Counted from the first letter of the stretch, positions 46,385 to 55,726 are shown. The stretch is 64,000 bases of DNA from Methylococcaceae bacterium (GCA_013140705.1 JABFSH010000028.1:1-64000); one strand, 5' to 3'. Notes: generated by a model from the sequence alone, not told the origin. Made by a program: numbers and translations.

Positions 46385-48613
46385 TTAACCTCTAAAGTTT
46401 AAGGCATACAATTGGCCAAGAGCCAATCCGCCGTCGTTAGGCGGTATTTTTTCATGGCAGTATACGTCAAAGCCAGCAGTTTTTAATTTACTGACAGCCT
46501 TTTCCACCAGCAAGGCATTTTGAAAACAGCCACCACTCAGAACGATGGTTTCAAGTTCTGCCTGTATGGCAATGACTCGAATGATGTCGGCCAGCGTATT
46601 ATGAAATTTCATCGCAATCAAGGCGGGAGAACTGTTCGCGATATCGTCCTGCAGTTGTTCCAGCATGGGTTGCCAGTCTATGATGACAGGTTTCGCACTC
46701 AATAGTTGATAATCATACTGCGCATCCGAAGTCACTGAATCCGCCAGCGATTCCAGCATCATGGCCGCCTGTCCTTCATAATGATTGATGTGGCAGAGAC
46801 CTAAAAGACTGGCAACGCCATCAAATAAGCGCCCTAGGCTGGAAGTGCGAGGGCAGTTGATGCTTTTATTCAATGCCTGACTCAGCAAAGTCTGTTCTAG
46901 CGAAGTGAAAGGCAGGTTTCTATTTTCGAATTCATTGCCGGGACTTATCTCATGCCGTAAACCCAAGGCTGCACGTCTGGGTTCCTGAATAGCCTTTACG
47001 CCACCCGGCAAGGAGAAGGTACGGAAATGAGCAAAACGTTCAAAACCGGACCGAGTGATTCGCAAAAACTCCCCGCCCCAAAGCGTGTTATCGTCACCCA
47101 GGCCTGAGCCGTCCCAGACAATACCCAGTACCGGCGGCTCAAGTCCATGCTCGGCCAAGCACGACAGGGCATGTGCATAGTGATGCTGTACCGGCTCCAG
47201 GGTCTGACCAAGATGACTGGCAAGCTGGCTGCTGCTATAGCCGGCATGCAGGTCATGGATGATCCCTGTGGGTATGATTTGAAAGAAATGTTTTAAATCG
47301 CTAATTGTTGCCTGGAATTGCTGCCGGGAAGCCTCGGAATCCAGATCACCCAGGTGCTGACTTAAAATGATGTGTTCATCCTGATTGATGGCAATGGTAT
47401 TTTTCTGTTGCCCTCCAACAGCCAATGTTGAAGGTAAGGCGGTTTTTAAGCTTACCGGCAACGGCGTATAGCCTCGGGCTCGACGCAAGACCGTTATCTT
47501 GCCGTTAATAAGCCGGACAATCGAATCATCCACGGGACGCAAAATAGGCCGGTTATGGATTAAAAAACAGTCGGCAACCTTGCCAAGCCGAGTCAAAGCT
47601 TGCTGGTCTTCAAAGCAAATCGGCTCATTGTGAATATTGCCGCTGGTGGCAACCACCGGAAAACCCAAGTCATGCAGCAATAGATGATGTAAAGGCGTAT
47701 AGGCCAACATGACGCCAAGCAGATTGCTGTCGGGAGCGACACCTGGTGCAAGCAGAAAAACGGTACTCTGATTATTGCCGAGATTAGGCGTTTCGCGTCG
47801 TTTCAATAATACAATCGGCGCTGCAGGTGATGCCAGTGCCACCTGTTCCATTTCATTGACACAGCAGATTTGTTGCGCAGCGGCTAAATCCGAGACCATT
47901 AGCGCAAAGGGTTTGTGCGGACGGTTTTTACGCTGTCTAAGCCGTTCTATGGCTTGCTGATGCGTCGCGTCGGCCAATAATTGATAGCCGCCGATACTTT
48001 TTATCGCGACAATTTTTCCGGATTGCAAGGCGTTAATTGCGGCACTCAAGGCCGCCCGGGATTCAGCCAGTACCTGTCCGCCAGGATCGAGTAATTTTAT
48101 CTGAGGTCCACAGTTCGGGCAGGCGATCGTTTGAGCATGAAAGCGACGATTATCAATGGATTGATAGTCCGTTTCGCAGTCATGACAGATCGTGAAATCA
48201 AGCATGCTGGTTTGCTGGCGATCATAAGGCTGCCTGATCATAATGCTGTAGCGTGGCCCGCAATGGCAGCAGCTGGTGAAGGGATAGTGGTAGTATCTGC
48301 TGGCGGGATTGAAGATATCGTCTGTACAATCCGGGCAAATTGCCATATCCGGCAATACAAAAGTCGATCGTTTGCCATCGGAAATGCTATCTTTAATCTG
48401 AAAGTCCGCAAAATTCTGTAACGCTTGCTGAGTAACGCTGAGAGATCTGATTTCGGCAAGTGGTGGCAGGTTGTTGTTCAGGCTGAACAGAAATTCTTGT
48501 TGCTGGTCGAAAAGTCCCTCTATCGCGATGGCGACCCCCTCGGAGGTGTTTGTGATCCAGCCATTTTGTTCGTATTGCCGGGCAAGCCGAACGATAAAGG
48601 GACGAAAACCCAA
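46385..48613 (-). CDS. hypF: Carbamoyltransferase HypF, with no standard start codon for its full N terminus
   Basis: HypF makes the carbamoyl-adenylate and transfers it to HypE. Visible are two zinc-finger blocks (CPDCTDDIFNPASRYYHYPF; CHDCETDYQSIDNRRFHAQ), the YrdC-like domain (KSIGGYQLLADATHQQAI) and the C-terminal Kae1-like domain (VQHHYAHALSCLAEH; LSGGCFQNALLVEKAV). The frame begins at a TTG (48613) in the middle of the acylphosphatase motif. Upstream codons in the same frame (48614-48643) give KIIITGFVQG, completing G-F-V-Q-G-L-G-F-R. The frame stays open to a stop at 48680-48682 but contains no ATG, GTG or TTG. Translation probably begins at a rare codon (for example ATT at 48661), or a start was lost. 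Confidence 0.9.
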   Translation of the reverse strand: MGFRPFIVRLARQYEQNGWITNTSEGVAIAIEGLFDQQQEFLFSLNNNLPPLAEIRSLSVTQQALQNFADFQIKDSISDGKRSTFVLPDMAICPDCTDDIFNPASRYYHYPFTSCCHCGPRYSIMIRQPYDRQQTSMLDFTICHDCETDYQSIDNRRFHAQTIACPNCGPQIKLLDPGGQVLAESRAALSAAINALQSGKIVAIKSIGGYQLLADATHQQAIERLRQRKNRPHKPFALMVSDLAAAQQICCVNEMEQVALASPAAPIVLLKRRETPNLGNNQSTVFLLAPGVAPDSNLLGVMLAYTPLHHLLLHDLGFPVVATSGNIHNEPICFEDQQALTRLGKVADCFLIHNRPILRPVDDSIVRLINGKITVLRRARGYTPLPVSLKTALPSTLAVGGQQKNTIAINQDEHIILSQHLGDLDSEASRQQFQATISDLKHFFQIIPTGIIHDLHAGYSSSQLASHLGQTLEPVQHHYAHALSCLAEHGLEPPVLGIVWDGSGLGDDNTLWGGEFLRITRSGFERFAHFRTFSLPGGVKAIQEPRRAALGLRHEISPGNEFENRNLPFTSLEQTLLSQALNKSINCPRTSSLGRLFDGVASLLGLCHINHYEGQAAMMLESLADSVTSDAQYDYQLLSAKPVIIDWQPMLEQLQDDIANSSPALIAMKFHNTLADIIRVIAIQAELETIVLSGGCFQNALLVEKAVSKLKTAGFDVYCHEKIPPNDGGLALGQLYALNFRG

Positions 48614-48810
48614 ACCCTGAACGAAACCGGTGATGATGATTTTTAGATGATCCTTGTGAATACTTAGACCTTCAGTGAGTTAAAAATTTGAATCTTTTGC
48701 AAGAAGTTTCCATTCTTATTGGCATAAGGCGATGAATCAGGAACTATTGTTGCACTTATTGCATGAATCCGCGAGGATTTTGCTTACTTCAAATCCAGAT
48801 TAGTCCGAAC

Positions 48811-50169
48811 ATGAGTACAGTACCCGAGATAATCCTCAAGGTAAAAACCCCGGCCGTATTGTTTGTCGATGATGAGCCTAATGTGCTGAAGTCGTTGCGT
48901 CGACTATTTCATGGCGAAGGTTATGAAATTTATACGGCTCCCAGCGGTGCAGAAGGTTTGAACAGGCTACGGCAGTCTGCAGTGGATTTAATTATTTCTG
49001 ACATGCGCATGCCGGGGATGAATGGTGCCGAGTTTTTAGCGCACGCGGTTGAATTATGTCCTGAGACTATTCGCATCATATTGACCGGCTATGCAGATTT
49101 GCAATCCACTATTGATTCGGTCAACAAAGGCCGGATTTTCAGTTATTGCAATAAACCCTGGCATGATGAAGAACTGAAGCTACTGGTTCGCAATGCGCTG
49201 GAACAAAAACGTTTGCGGGAAGAGCATGATCGGTTATCGGCCATTATTCGCTTGCAGAATGACGAACTGAAAATACTCAATGAGCACCTGGAGGAAAAAG
49301 TTGATCAGCGCACGGAACAACTCAGAAAAACTTTAAAGAATCTGGATCAGGCCAATATCACGTTAAAAAAACAATATCTCGACTCCATCAAGGCGTTTTC
49401 CCGCATCATAGAAATGCGTCCGGGTATCAAGGCCGGTCATTCAAAGTATATTGCCGAGAACGCGCATGCCGTGGCTAAAAAAATGAACATGAGCGAGGAG
49501 GACGCCAAGTCAATTTTCTACGCAGGCTTGCTGCTGCAGATAGGGAAAATGACGTTGCACGATGAAATTCTCGCACAACCTTTTTATGTGTTGCATGCGC
49601 ATCAAAGGATCAGTTATTTAAAGCATGCCGAAGAAGCTGGCGCCTTGCTGAAAGGGATCACTCAACTTGAAAATGCCATGATACTGATTCGCTACCAGCA
49701 TGAATATTATGACGGTTCGGGATCGCCTGAAAACCTGGTGGGCAAACAAATACCGCTGGGCTCAAGAATATTGACAGTCATCAGTGAATACATTTCCTAT
49801 TTTGAAGGTTCAATGACGGGCAAACCCATGCCGGTTGCCGAAGTTCGCAAGCGGCTGGATTCGTTTAAAGGCAAAAAATATGACCCTCACGTGGTTGATG
49901 TTTTTTTTCAGTATTTGGAAGAAAGCCAAACTGCCGAAAATAAGCGCCCGATAATCGAAATTGCCTGGACTCAGCTCTGTCCTGGCATGGAAATCGAAGA
50001 AATTTCTTACGAGGGAAAAGTCTATCTGAAGGACTGCCTTATCAATGACCGAATGATCAATAGTTTGAATCATCTACGCGCGCAAAACGGTATTTCACCC
50101 GTCATCAAGATCCGCTTGGGTGTCAATGAAAACGCTCCACTTCTGCAGACACCCGATGATCAAAGCTAG
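48811..50169 (+). CDS. Response regulator with degenerate HD-GYP domain
   Basis: The product has about 452 residues from the ATG at 48811 (the frame is open from 48763). The receiver domain is complete (FVDDEPN; phospho-Asp in LIISDMRMPGMNG; Lys in YCNKPWHDEEL). A long coiled coil (about residues 130-190) leads to an HD-GYP-like region in which the catalytic His-Asp is replaced (GLLLQIGKMTLHDEIL) and HDGxGYP reads YYDGSGSPENL. It is probably not a c-di-GMP phosphodiesterase and may act as a binding or output scaffold. It is divergent from hypF, so it could regulate the hydrogenase, but this is untested. Confidence 0.85.
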   Translation: MSTVPEIILKVKTPAVLFVDDEPNVLKSLRRLFHGEGYEIYTAPSGAEGLNRLRQSAVDLIISDMRMPGMNGAEFLAHAVELCPETIRIILTGYADLQSTIDSVNKGRIFSYCNKPWHDEELKLLVRNALEQKRLREEHDRLSAIIRLQNDELKILNEHLEEKVDQRTEQLRKTLKNLDQANITLKKQYLDSIKAFSRIIEMRPGIKAGHSKYIAENAHAVAKKMNMSEEDAKSIFYAGLLLQIGKMTLHDEILAQPFYVLHAHQRISYLKHAEEAGALLKGITQLENAMILIRYQHEYYDGSGSPENLVGKQIPLGSRILTVISEYISYFEGSMTGKPMPVAEVRKRLDSFKGKKYDPHVVDVFFQYLEESQTAENKRPIIEIAWTQLCPGMEIEEISYEGKVYLKDCLINDRMINSLNHLRAQNGISPVIKIRLGVNENAPLLQTPDDQS

Positions 50170-50190
50170 TTGATTGCTTTGATCATCGGG
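50152..50190. terminator. Perfect 15-bp stem-loop between convergent genes
   Basis: The arms cccgatgatcaaagc (50152-50166) and gctttgatcatcggg (50176-50190) are perfect complements with a 9-base loop. The hairpin includes the stop codon of the response regulator gene and lies about 30 bases from the end of the convergent methyltransferase gene. It probably works as a bidirectional terminator, although no long T-run follows. Confidence 0.6.
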
Positions 50191-50220
50191 GAGTGAATAA
50201 GCGTATTACGGAAGTTTACC

Positions 50221-51021
50221 TTATTGTCTGGGCATTGCCGAAAGGGGTTTACGCGCCCGATGGCATCCCAGCATCCCTGAAAATATTGCTTTTGCAGAAA
50301 TATCGCAATAGCCCTTCTCCTCAAGCAGGACCGACAGCTCTTCGGTCGAATAAAAAATTTCCAGGGCATTAATAAAATACTGGATAAGATTTAATGCCGC
50401 CGGACTACTGCGAAACAAAAAACCAGTTCCACTCAGACACAAACGCAAATAGGCATAATAAATTTTTTCAACTACACGATTGCTGGGTCTTAGCATATCG
50501 CAGTGGTAAAAATAACCACCGGGTTTTAGCACGCGATTAATTTCGCCAAACATATGGGCGATTCGCAAGTGCCGAGAAGCAAACTGAAGGGTGACCACAT
50601 CAAAATGATTGTCAGGAAAAGGTAATGTGTGAACATCCGCAATCACACTATTAATATGAAAGCCAAGACGTTCAGCGCGTTGGCGACCGACTTCCTGCAT
50701 GTCGATGCTTCGATCAATCGCATGTATTTCAAGGGTTGGCTCACGCTTAAGCAAAGCAATGCCAATGGCGTTAGTGCCAGCACAAACATCCAGCACACGC
50801 TGTTTAGGCTGCAATTCGATCATCGACATAAAGCATCGTAGAAACCAGTTCCAGCAACCCAGGCTGGCAACTTGATTGCCGCGATCGTAATAGGGAGCAA
50901 TATTTTTAAATGCGTCATTGAGTTGATCAGACCAAACCGCATTAAATGATGATTCGCGGACCTGTTCGCGTTTGAGGAGCGGGGGTAAAGCCATAAATAT
51001 AAAATTCCCGTCAATTAACAT
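50221..51021 (-). CDS. UbiE-like class I SAM-dependent methyltransferase
   Basis: The product has about 266 residues. Motif I is VLDVCAGTNAIGIALL (near residue 77), then HAIDRS (motif II), VIADVHTLPFPDNHFDVVTLQF and INRVLKPGGYFYHCDMLRPS, the layout of UbiE/MenG quinone methyltransferases. The real ubiE is normally next to ubiB, which is absent here, so this is a paralogue of unknown substrate. The exact start is uncertain: an internal ATG ten codons in (MALPPLL) is equally good. Confidence 0.8.
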   Translation of the reverse strand: MLIDGNFIFMALPPLLKREQVRESSFNAVWSDQLNDAFKNIAPYYDRGNQVASLGCWNWFLRCFMSMIELQPKQRVLDVCAGTNAIGIALLKREPTLEIHAIDRSIDMQEVGRQRAERLGFHINSVIADVHTLPFPDNHFDVVTLQFASRHLRIAHMFGEINRVLKPGGYFYHCDMLRPSNRVVEKIYYAYLRLCLSGTGFLFRSSPAALNLIQYFINALEIFYSTEELSVLLEEKGYCDISAKAIFSGMLGCHRARKPLSAMPRQ

Positions 51022-51035
51022 TAGTAGGGGTTGTG

Positions 51036-51173
51036 GCTACCAATATAACACGGGGCAGTTTAAAGTTAATCCATTCGTGGTGAGCCTGCCGAACCATGAA
51101 CGAATTAACCGTCCACCCTTTGACAAGCTTAGGGCGAACGGTTAATTCGTTCACTGTCCCTTAAGTTGGTAGC
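51036..51173. repeat. Palindromic intergenic repeat
   Basis: Nested inverted repeats lie between the methyltransferase and cytochrome genes: an outer pair ggctaccaa / ttggtagcc (51035-51043 and about 51165-51173) and an inner perfect 15-bp pair gaacgaattaaccgt / acggttaattcgttc (51098-51112, 51138-51152). The inner loop contains ctttgacaagctt, resembling the MITE-like copies at 33130 and 36291. It is likely a mobile palindrome; a target duplication was not resolved. Confidence 0.55.
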
Positions 51174-51216
51174 CAGGTTGGTCGGATACGCTAGCGCGAA
51201 CCCGACCAACGAGCTA

Positions 51217-51942
51217 TTATTTCTTTGTCCAGCGAGGCAGCCACATTTGAGCAAACGATGTTGCAAACATAACAACTGCAGCCAGGCTATATCCCAAGCC
51301 ACCAATCATGGTAATCCAGGCACATCCTGGCCAGAATTTCGTTAGCCACCAGGAGGCCACATCCAGTACCAGAAAAGCAAATGGCGTGGATATCAGAATC
51401 AGTTTCCAGGTTTGATTAAACTCTGCCATGCCGAAAATCCAGCCGACAAACAGAAATATAAAGCTGATACCGAACAAGTGAATATGCGAAACACGAGTCA
51501 ACGAGGCGATGCTGGCGCCATGATCGACCTCGGCCAGACTTTTTGCCACTTCAAGTTTTGCCACTTCGGGCAATCCGGATTCTGAATCGTGACAATTGGC
51601 GCAGTGTTTCTCAAACAACGGCCCTACTTTTTCCCATTCCGCTGCCGGAGCTTCATCACGCACCCATTGAATCATGATGAATTTAACCTCTTCAGGGGCT
51701 TTATCCTTCATTTTTCCGGTCAGCGAAGATTCCATTTTTGAGCCTGACCGGTTACCGTAATAACTGTAAACTATGTCATTCATCGACAAGCCAACCTTGC
51801 CATCCGCCATGCCATGAGTGAGCATGATTTGTGCGCCTGCCATGCACAAGCCCAGGCCAATCACCAACATAAAGCCAGTGAACAAAACCCGGTAGGTTTG
51901 CGAGAGCTTGCCTAATGTTAATTCATCTTTCATTTCAATCAT
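51217..51942 (-). CDS. Membrane-anchored monohaem cytochrome c protein
   Basis: The product has about 241 residues from the ATG at 51942 (the frame is open to 52026). An N-terminal membrane segment (VLFTGFMLVIGLGLCMAGAQ) is followed by a periplasmic domain with one haem motif, HCANCHDSESG (near residue 113), then three more membrane segments (HLFGISFIFLFVGWIFGM; LILISTPFAFLVLDVASWW; ITMIGGLGYSLAAVVMFATSF). It is transcribed in the same direction as the MtrA/MtrB-like genes just upstream. It could be the inner-membrane quinol-to-periplasm link for that conduit (inference). Confidence 0.75.
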   Translation of the reverse strand: MIEMKDELTLGKLSQTYRVLFTGFMLVIGLGLCMAGAQIMLTHGMADGKVGLSMNDIVYSYYGNRSGSKMESSLTGKMKDKAPEEVKFIMIQWVRDEAPAAEWEKVGPLFEKHCANCHDSESGLPEVAKLEVAKSLAEVDHGASIASLTRVSHIHLFGISFIFLFVGWIFGMAEFNQTWKLILISTPFAFLVLDVASWWLTKFWPGCAWITMIGGLGYSLAAVVMFATSFAQMWLPRWTKK

Positions 51943-52026
51943 GTTTATGTGCCTGGAAGTTATAGATATAAGACAACCCCTCGGGTAGAGCAGGTTGGTG
52001 ACTTCATAATGCCAAACTGAATTCAA

Positions 52027-52377
52027 AAATTTTGCAGCAGAAAAGACCGGCTAAATGCCCGGTACTTTGATATACCTGATTACCAACAAGCTTCAGCCGA
52101 AATAGAAACGATGATGATCTCACTAATTCCCCAAGATCGTCTCCCCGGCAGATTGCCGGGGTCCAGGTTACACGGATGTAAACCCGGCAGATAGCCATCC
52201 TGATGAGTCACATCCCTGTGTTCTGGATACCGGCTATCCATGCCGGCATGACGGCTACTTGAGTGCTTGCTATTTCAGCTGAAGATTGTTGGTAATCGGG
52301 TGGAAATATGCCTCGCTTTCTACTGTAAACTGTAAAGCTTAAGTTACTACCACTCTAAGGTGGTAATAATGATTTCA
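52027..52377. other. Intergenic region with palindromes and a dispersed repeat
   Basis: There is no gene. Besides the dispersed repeat copy at 52237-52300, a GC-rich inverted repeat (ccccggcagattgccgggg, about 52142-52160) and a 6-bp hairpin (taccac...gtggta, 52348-52365) just past the mtrB stop are visible. The latter may end the mtrB transcript. Confidence 0.45.
52237..52300. repeat. Dispersed repeat, copy 2
   Basis: This matches 137-200 with 7 mismatches over 64 bases and shares the palindromic start tccatgccggcatgacgg. The two copies are 52 kb apart in the same orientation, both intergenic. Confidence 0.6.
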
Positions 52378-54726
52378 CTAGAACACCAAATTATAAGACA
52401 GGGCAACTGCATTAACCGTGTAATCCTGCTCCTGCAGTCCATTCGGCATCACGCGATTGGGTGTGTAACCGAACTGCTGGCCGTTGTAAAAATAGTCATT
52501 GCTGTTTAATTTTTGGTAGATATAAGCCACAGCAATCTTGCCGTTTTTATGGACCTTATAATTACCGGTTAGTTTTAAGCTGATGAGTTCGTTTCTAATA
52601 GGTGACAAATTCCCGCACAACAGTGCAATTGGACTGTCGCAGGCAGTAGGTGTATTACTAACAGTCGGCACATAAAATAGTTTCGTTGAATATTCTGATG
52701 TATCTCGCGCATAGGATAAATCACCGATGATTTCCAGTTTTCCTGCCAGTAGACCGCCGTGTCGGGTAAGCAGACCAACAGTGTTGCTGTAATCTTCAAG
52801 CCGGTTGGTCCAGATATTCGTAGAAACTTCTGTTGGACTGCCGTTATTGCCACTACGGAGATTCCGTTCCCCTTTTTGCCAGCTCCAGTAGGCCGAAACG
52901 CTACTGTTTTCCTGATAGTTATAGCTAGCATCAACATTGACACCTGCTGAGCGTCCATTTTGCACACCTAACGAAGCGAGGTAATCGTCATAGCTAAAAT
53001 GGCCATTCACACCTAAATCCAGTTTTTGGGTGATCTGCCAATTGATACCGGTTTTTACCAAATTTCTGTCTCGGGATGCATACGGATACGCCACGAAACC
53101 TATTTTATTTTGGCTATTCAATTCAGCTACACCATAATCGCCGGTATTGGCTTGGTAATTATGATCGAAATTTGCGTGTCTATTGGCAAAGCTGTAGCCC
53201 GCATTAAAATTGACAGCTTCAAACGCTTTTAACCGATAGGTCAGGCTAACTTTGTCTTCGTCACTGCCAGGACTGGCAACGCATTGGGCGCCGCCTACCA
53301 CACCATTGCACCAGCGTTTGATGTCCTCGCGCTCATAAGCCAGCCGCAGATTCTGCGCCTTGGTCAGACGATAAGCCGCCGCCACTTCGTATTGCGTCCT
53401 GCTGTTGCTATACGGTGTATTGACACCGGTGTATTGATTATCTACTCCAACACCGCCGAGGTTAAAGTAGTTATACGCATTCGAATCTGTGCGGTTGTCG
53501 CGTTCGTTGTATTTAAACCCCGCGCTTAGCGTAAGATCCTTGATGCTCTGATCGGTCAGTTTTACGTCCCCATGCGTCGTTTCCACATGACCGTTGAGTT
53601 GCGATGTAGGTAGCCCTCCAGGCTGCATCATATCAAACGGATTCGGAGTATTCCCATTGACTTGCGGTATTTGGCTGGGCGGAAAACTCTCATTTTGTGT
53701 GTTATAACCGTAGGAGAATCCGCCGGTCAGTTTTGTCGTGGGCGTAAAATCATAGCCACCGCTCAGGTTAGCCTGGTGCAGACTGTTGGTCGGCGCAGTA
53801 CTCATGGTGTTATTAACGAAGCAATTGACGCCTGTACAGCCACTTGCTCCAGAGGCCAGTGCATTTTGCCAGCTCAGACTGTTATAGTCATCATGAAAAA
53901 ACGAGGCATAGTAGCCGCCGGTGAGATGGGCCTTGTCGCCAACCCAGTTCAGCGCGGCATTGAGGTTATCCGTACTGTAATTGGTGGGGTTCATGATGAT
54001 GTTTACTGCTTCCGCCCGCCCGGTAGAACCGCCATCGAGACTTATCCCACCTTGAGATCCGGTGCCGATCAACTTGGCGCCTGACTGTTCCAGATGATTG
54101 TAATCAACCTGCGCGCTTAACTGCTCGGTAATCGAATAAGTTGTGCCTAACGAGGCGTTCCGGCGCGTGGTGTACTCTTTTTCGGTATGGAACGCATTTA
54201 ATTGCTCCGGTGTCAATTCCCTTGCACTAGGCTGACCATTCGCTGCGTTAATCGAACCAAAATTTGCGGGCAGCGTAAAATTATTTCCGCCGGTTTTGCC
54301 TTGCTGCGGCGTTTGAAACGTATCGGTAATGTTGTGCTGCAATTCGTCGTAGCCCAGGTTTAATTTCCATTTGCCCTGATCGCTTATCGATGCGCCGAAT
54401 GACCGAGAGGTGGTGCCAATGTTGGCCCCATTCAGCTTCCAGCGCAGGCCACTGTCCTTGCTGTCGTAGCCCTTGCCGCCCCGTATATCAAAGCTGCCAA
54501 GGCCATAGAAACCCTGGTCATTCAAGCCATTGTACTCGCCGAACTTGGCTGATTTCTGGCTGACATACAAGGCGCCAAAATCCACCGTGTTGGCAGGATG
54601 GGTTAAGCCATAGAGTTCATCTTCTTCAGCATGAGCGCCCAATGGCAGGGCAACGGAAGCTATAAACACGCACTGTACTGCCAAAGTCAAAAACCGGACG
54701 TTCTTTTTTTCATTATGAGTTTTCAT
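52378..54726 (-). CDS. mtrB: MtrB/PioB-family outer-membrane beta-barrel protein
   Basis: MtrB-type barrels form a sheath in the outer membrane through which a decaheme cytochrome passes electrons. The product has about 782 residues from the ATG at 54726, with a signal peptide ending near LPLGAHA. It then shows repeated amphipathic beta strands with aromatic girdles (for example LRLAYEREDIKRW, VSLTYRLKAF) and ends on Phe (ALSYNLVF), as barrels do. The MtrA-like gene lies directly upstream on the same strand. Unlike Shewanella MtrB, no N-terminal CxxC is seen. No outer-surface multihaem cytochrome gene accompanies the pair here. Confidence 0.88.
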   Translation of the reverse strand: MKTHNEKKNVRFLTLAVQCVFIASVALPLGAHAEEDELYGLTHPANTVDFGALYVSQKSAKFGEYNGLNDQGFYGLGSFDIRGGKGYDSKDSGLRWKLNGANIGTTSRSFGASISDQGKWKLNLGYDELQHNITDTFQTPQQGKTGGNNFTLPANFGSINAANGQPSARELTPEQLNAFHTEKEYTTRRNASLGTTYSITEQLSAQVDYNHLEQSGAKLIGTGSQGGISLDGGSTGRAEAVNIIMNPTNYSTDNLNAALNWVGDKAHLTGGYYASFFHDDYNSLSWQNALASGASGCTGVNCFVNNTMSTAPTNSLHQANLSGGYDFTPTTKLTGGFSYGYNTQNESFPPSQIPQVNGNTPNPFDMMQPGGLPTSQLNGHVETTHGDVKLTDQSIKDLTLSAGFKYNERDNRTDSNAYNYFNLGGVGVDNQYTGVNTPYSNSRTQYEVAAAYRLTKAQNLRLAYEREDIKRWCNGVVGGAQCVASPGSDEDKVSLTYRLKAFEAVNFNAGYSFANRHANFDHNYQANTGDYGVAELNSQNKIGFVAYPYASRDRNLVKTGINWQITQKLDLGVNGHFSYDDYLASLGVQNGRSAGVNVDASYNYQENSSVSAYWSWQKGERNLRSGNNGSPTEVSTNIWTNRLEDYSNTVGLLTRHGGLLAGKLEIIGDLSYARDTSEYSTKLFYVPTVSNTPTACDSPIALLCGNLSPIRNELISLKLTGNYKVHKNGKIAVAYIYQKLNSNDYFYNGQQFGYTPNRVMPNGLQEQDYTVNAVALSYNLVF

Positions 54727-54745
54727 GAGGGTCTCCTGGTTCAGT

Positions 54746-55726
54746 TTAGCGATGCAAGAGCGCACCGGCAGGATGGTTTGATCCATGCACCATGCTGTGG
54801 CAATTCATGCAGGCGCGGCCCGTAAAGTTTTCACTTGCGGAAAAGTTTCCATTTGGAAGTGTCGGGCTAAGGCCACCTTGAATCCCTGCGGCATTGCCAG
54901 CAGCGGGAGCATCACTTTGATGCGGGCCATCGTGACACTCCTGGCATAAAAATGGCGCCCGTGATTTCAGCAAGGGCGTGATGTTGGAGCCGTGCGGCGT
55001 ATGGCAATTGGAGCAGTCTTCGGTCACCGGCTGATGTTCCCACAGGAACGGTCCGCGTTTTTCGGCATGGCAGGTGTAGCAAGTTTCGGTCACAGTATTT
55101 TTAACGAGCGATTTTGGACCGGCTGAACCATGCGGGTTATGACAATCGGCACAAGCGACTTTGCCCTCGGCAATCGGGTGATGAGAAAACTTGCGGACTT
55201 GTGCTCGCTGATCTTTATGGCAGGTAAAGCAAACTTCGGGTTGCGTCTGTTTGTCGCGGACCTTGTCATGTGCCGTATGGCTGACATGGCAGGACGTACA
55301 CGCAACATCAGCAACCTGATGAGCGCCACCCTGCCAGTTGGTGCGCTTTTGATCTTTATCGTGACAGGTGAGACAGGCGGTATTCTGGTCTTTTACGTCG
55401 CTCGGAGCAAAGACGCCTTTCTTTGATCCAAAAATAATATCGGGAGACACGCTCTTGCTGCTCAGATGTTTTTCGCTCTCGCCATGGCATGACTGGCAGG
55501 ATGGCGTTCGAGAGTCCGCCTTGTTGCCATGCGCGGTTTGATAAATTGAAAGAATCGGCTTGTTTTCGGTTTCGTCGTGACAGCGTGTGCAAGCCGAATC
55601 TCTATCAAGGGCATCAGAGGGTTTAACAGTAGCTGTTGCTTTGGCTTCAGTTGCTGGGGTGTTTTCGGCGTGTGCAGACGTCATGATCAGTCCGCATAGC
55701 ATGATCAGTTGAATAAATAGTTTCAT
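54746..55726 (-). CDS. mtrA: MtrA/DmsE-family decaheme cytochrome c
   Basis: The product has about 326 residues from the ATG at 55726, with a Sec signal (MKLFIQLIMLCGLIMTSAHA). Ten CxxCH haem motifs can be counted in order: CTRCH, CQSCH, CLTCH, CTSCH, CFTCH, CADCH, CYTCH, CSNCH, CQECH, CMNCH. The spacing and length match MtrA/PioA, the periplasmic decaheme that inserts into the MtrB barrel. It starts the mtrA-mtrB unit; the two genes are 19 bases apart. Confidence 0.95.
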   Translation of the reverse strand: MKLFIQLIMLCGLIMTSAHAENTPATEAKATATVKPSDALDRDSACTRCHDETENKPILSIYQTAHGNKADSRTPSCQSCHGESEKHLSSKSVSPDIIFGSKKGVFAPSDVKDQNTACLTCHDKDQKRTNWQGGAHQVADVACTSCHVSHTAHDKVRDKQTQPEVCFTCHKDQRAQVRKFSHHPIAEGKVACADCHNPHGSAGPKSLVKNTVTETCYTCHAEKRGPFLWEHQPVTEDCSNCHTPHGSNITPLLKSRAPFLCQECHDGPHQSDAPAAGNAAGIQGGLSPTLPNGNFSASENFTGRACMNCHSMVHGSNHPAGALLHR

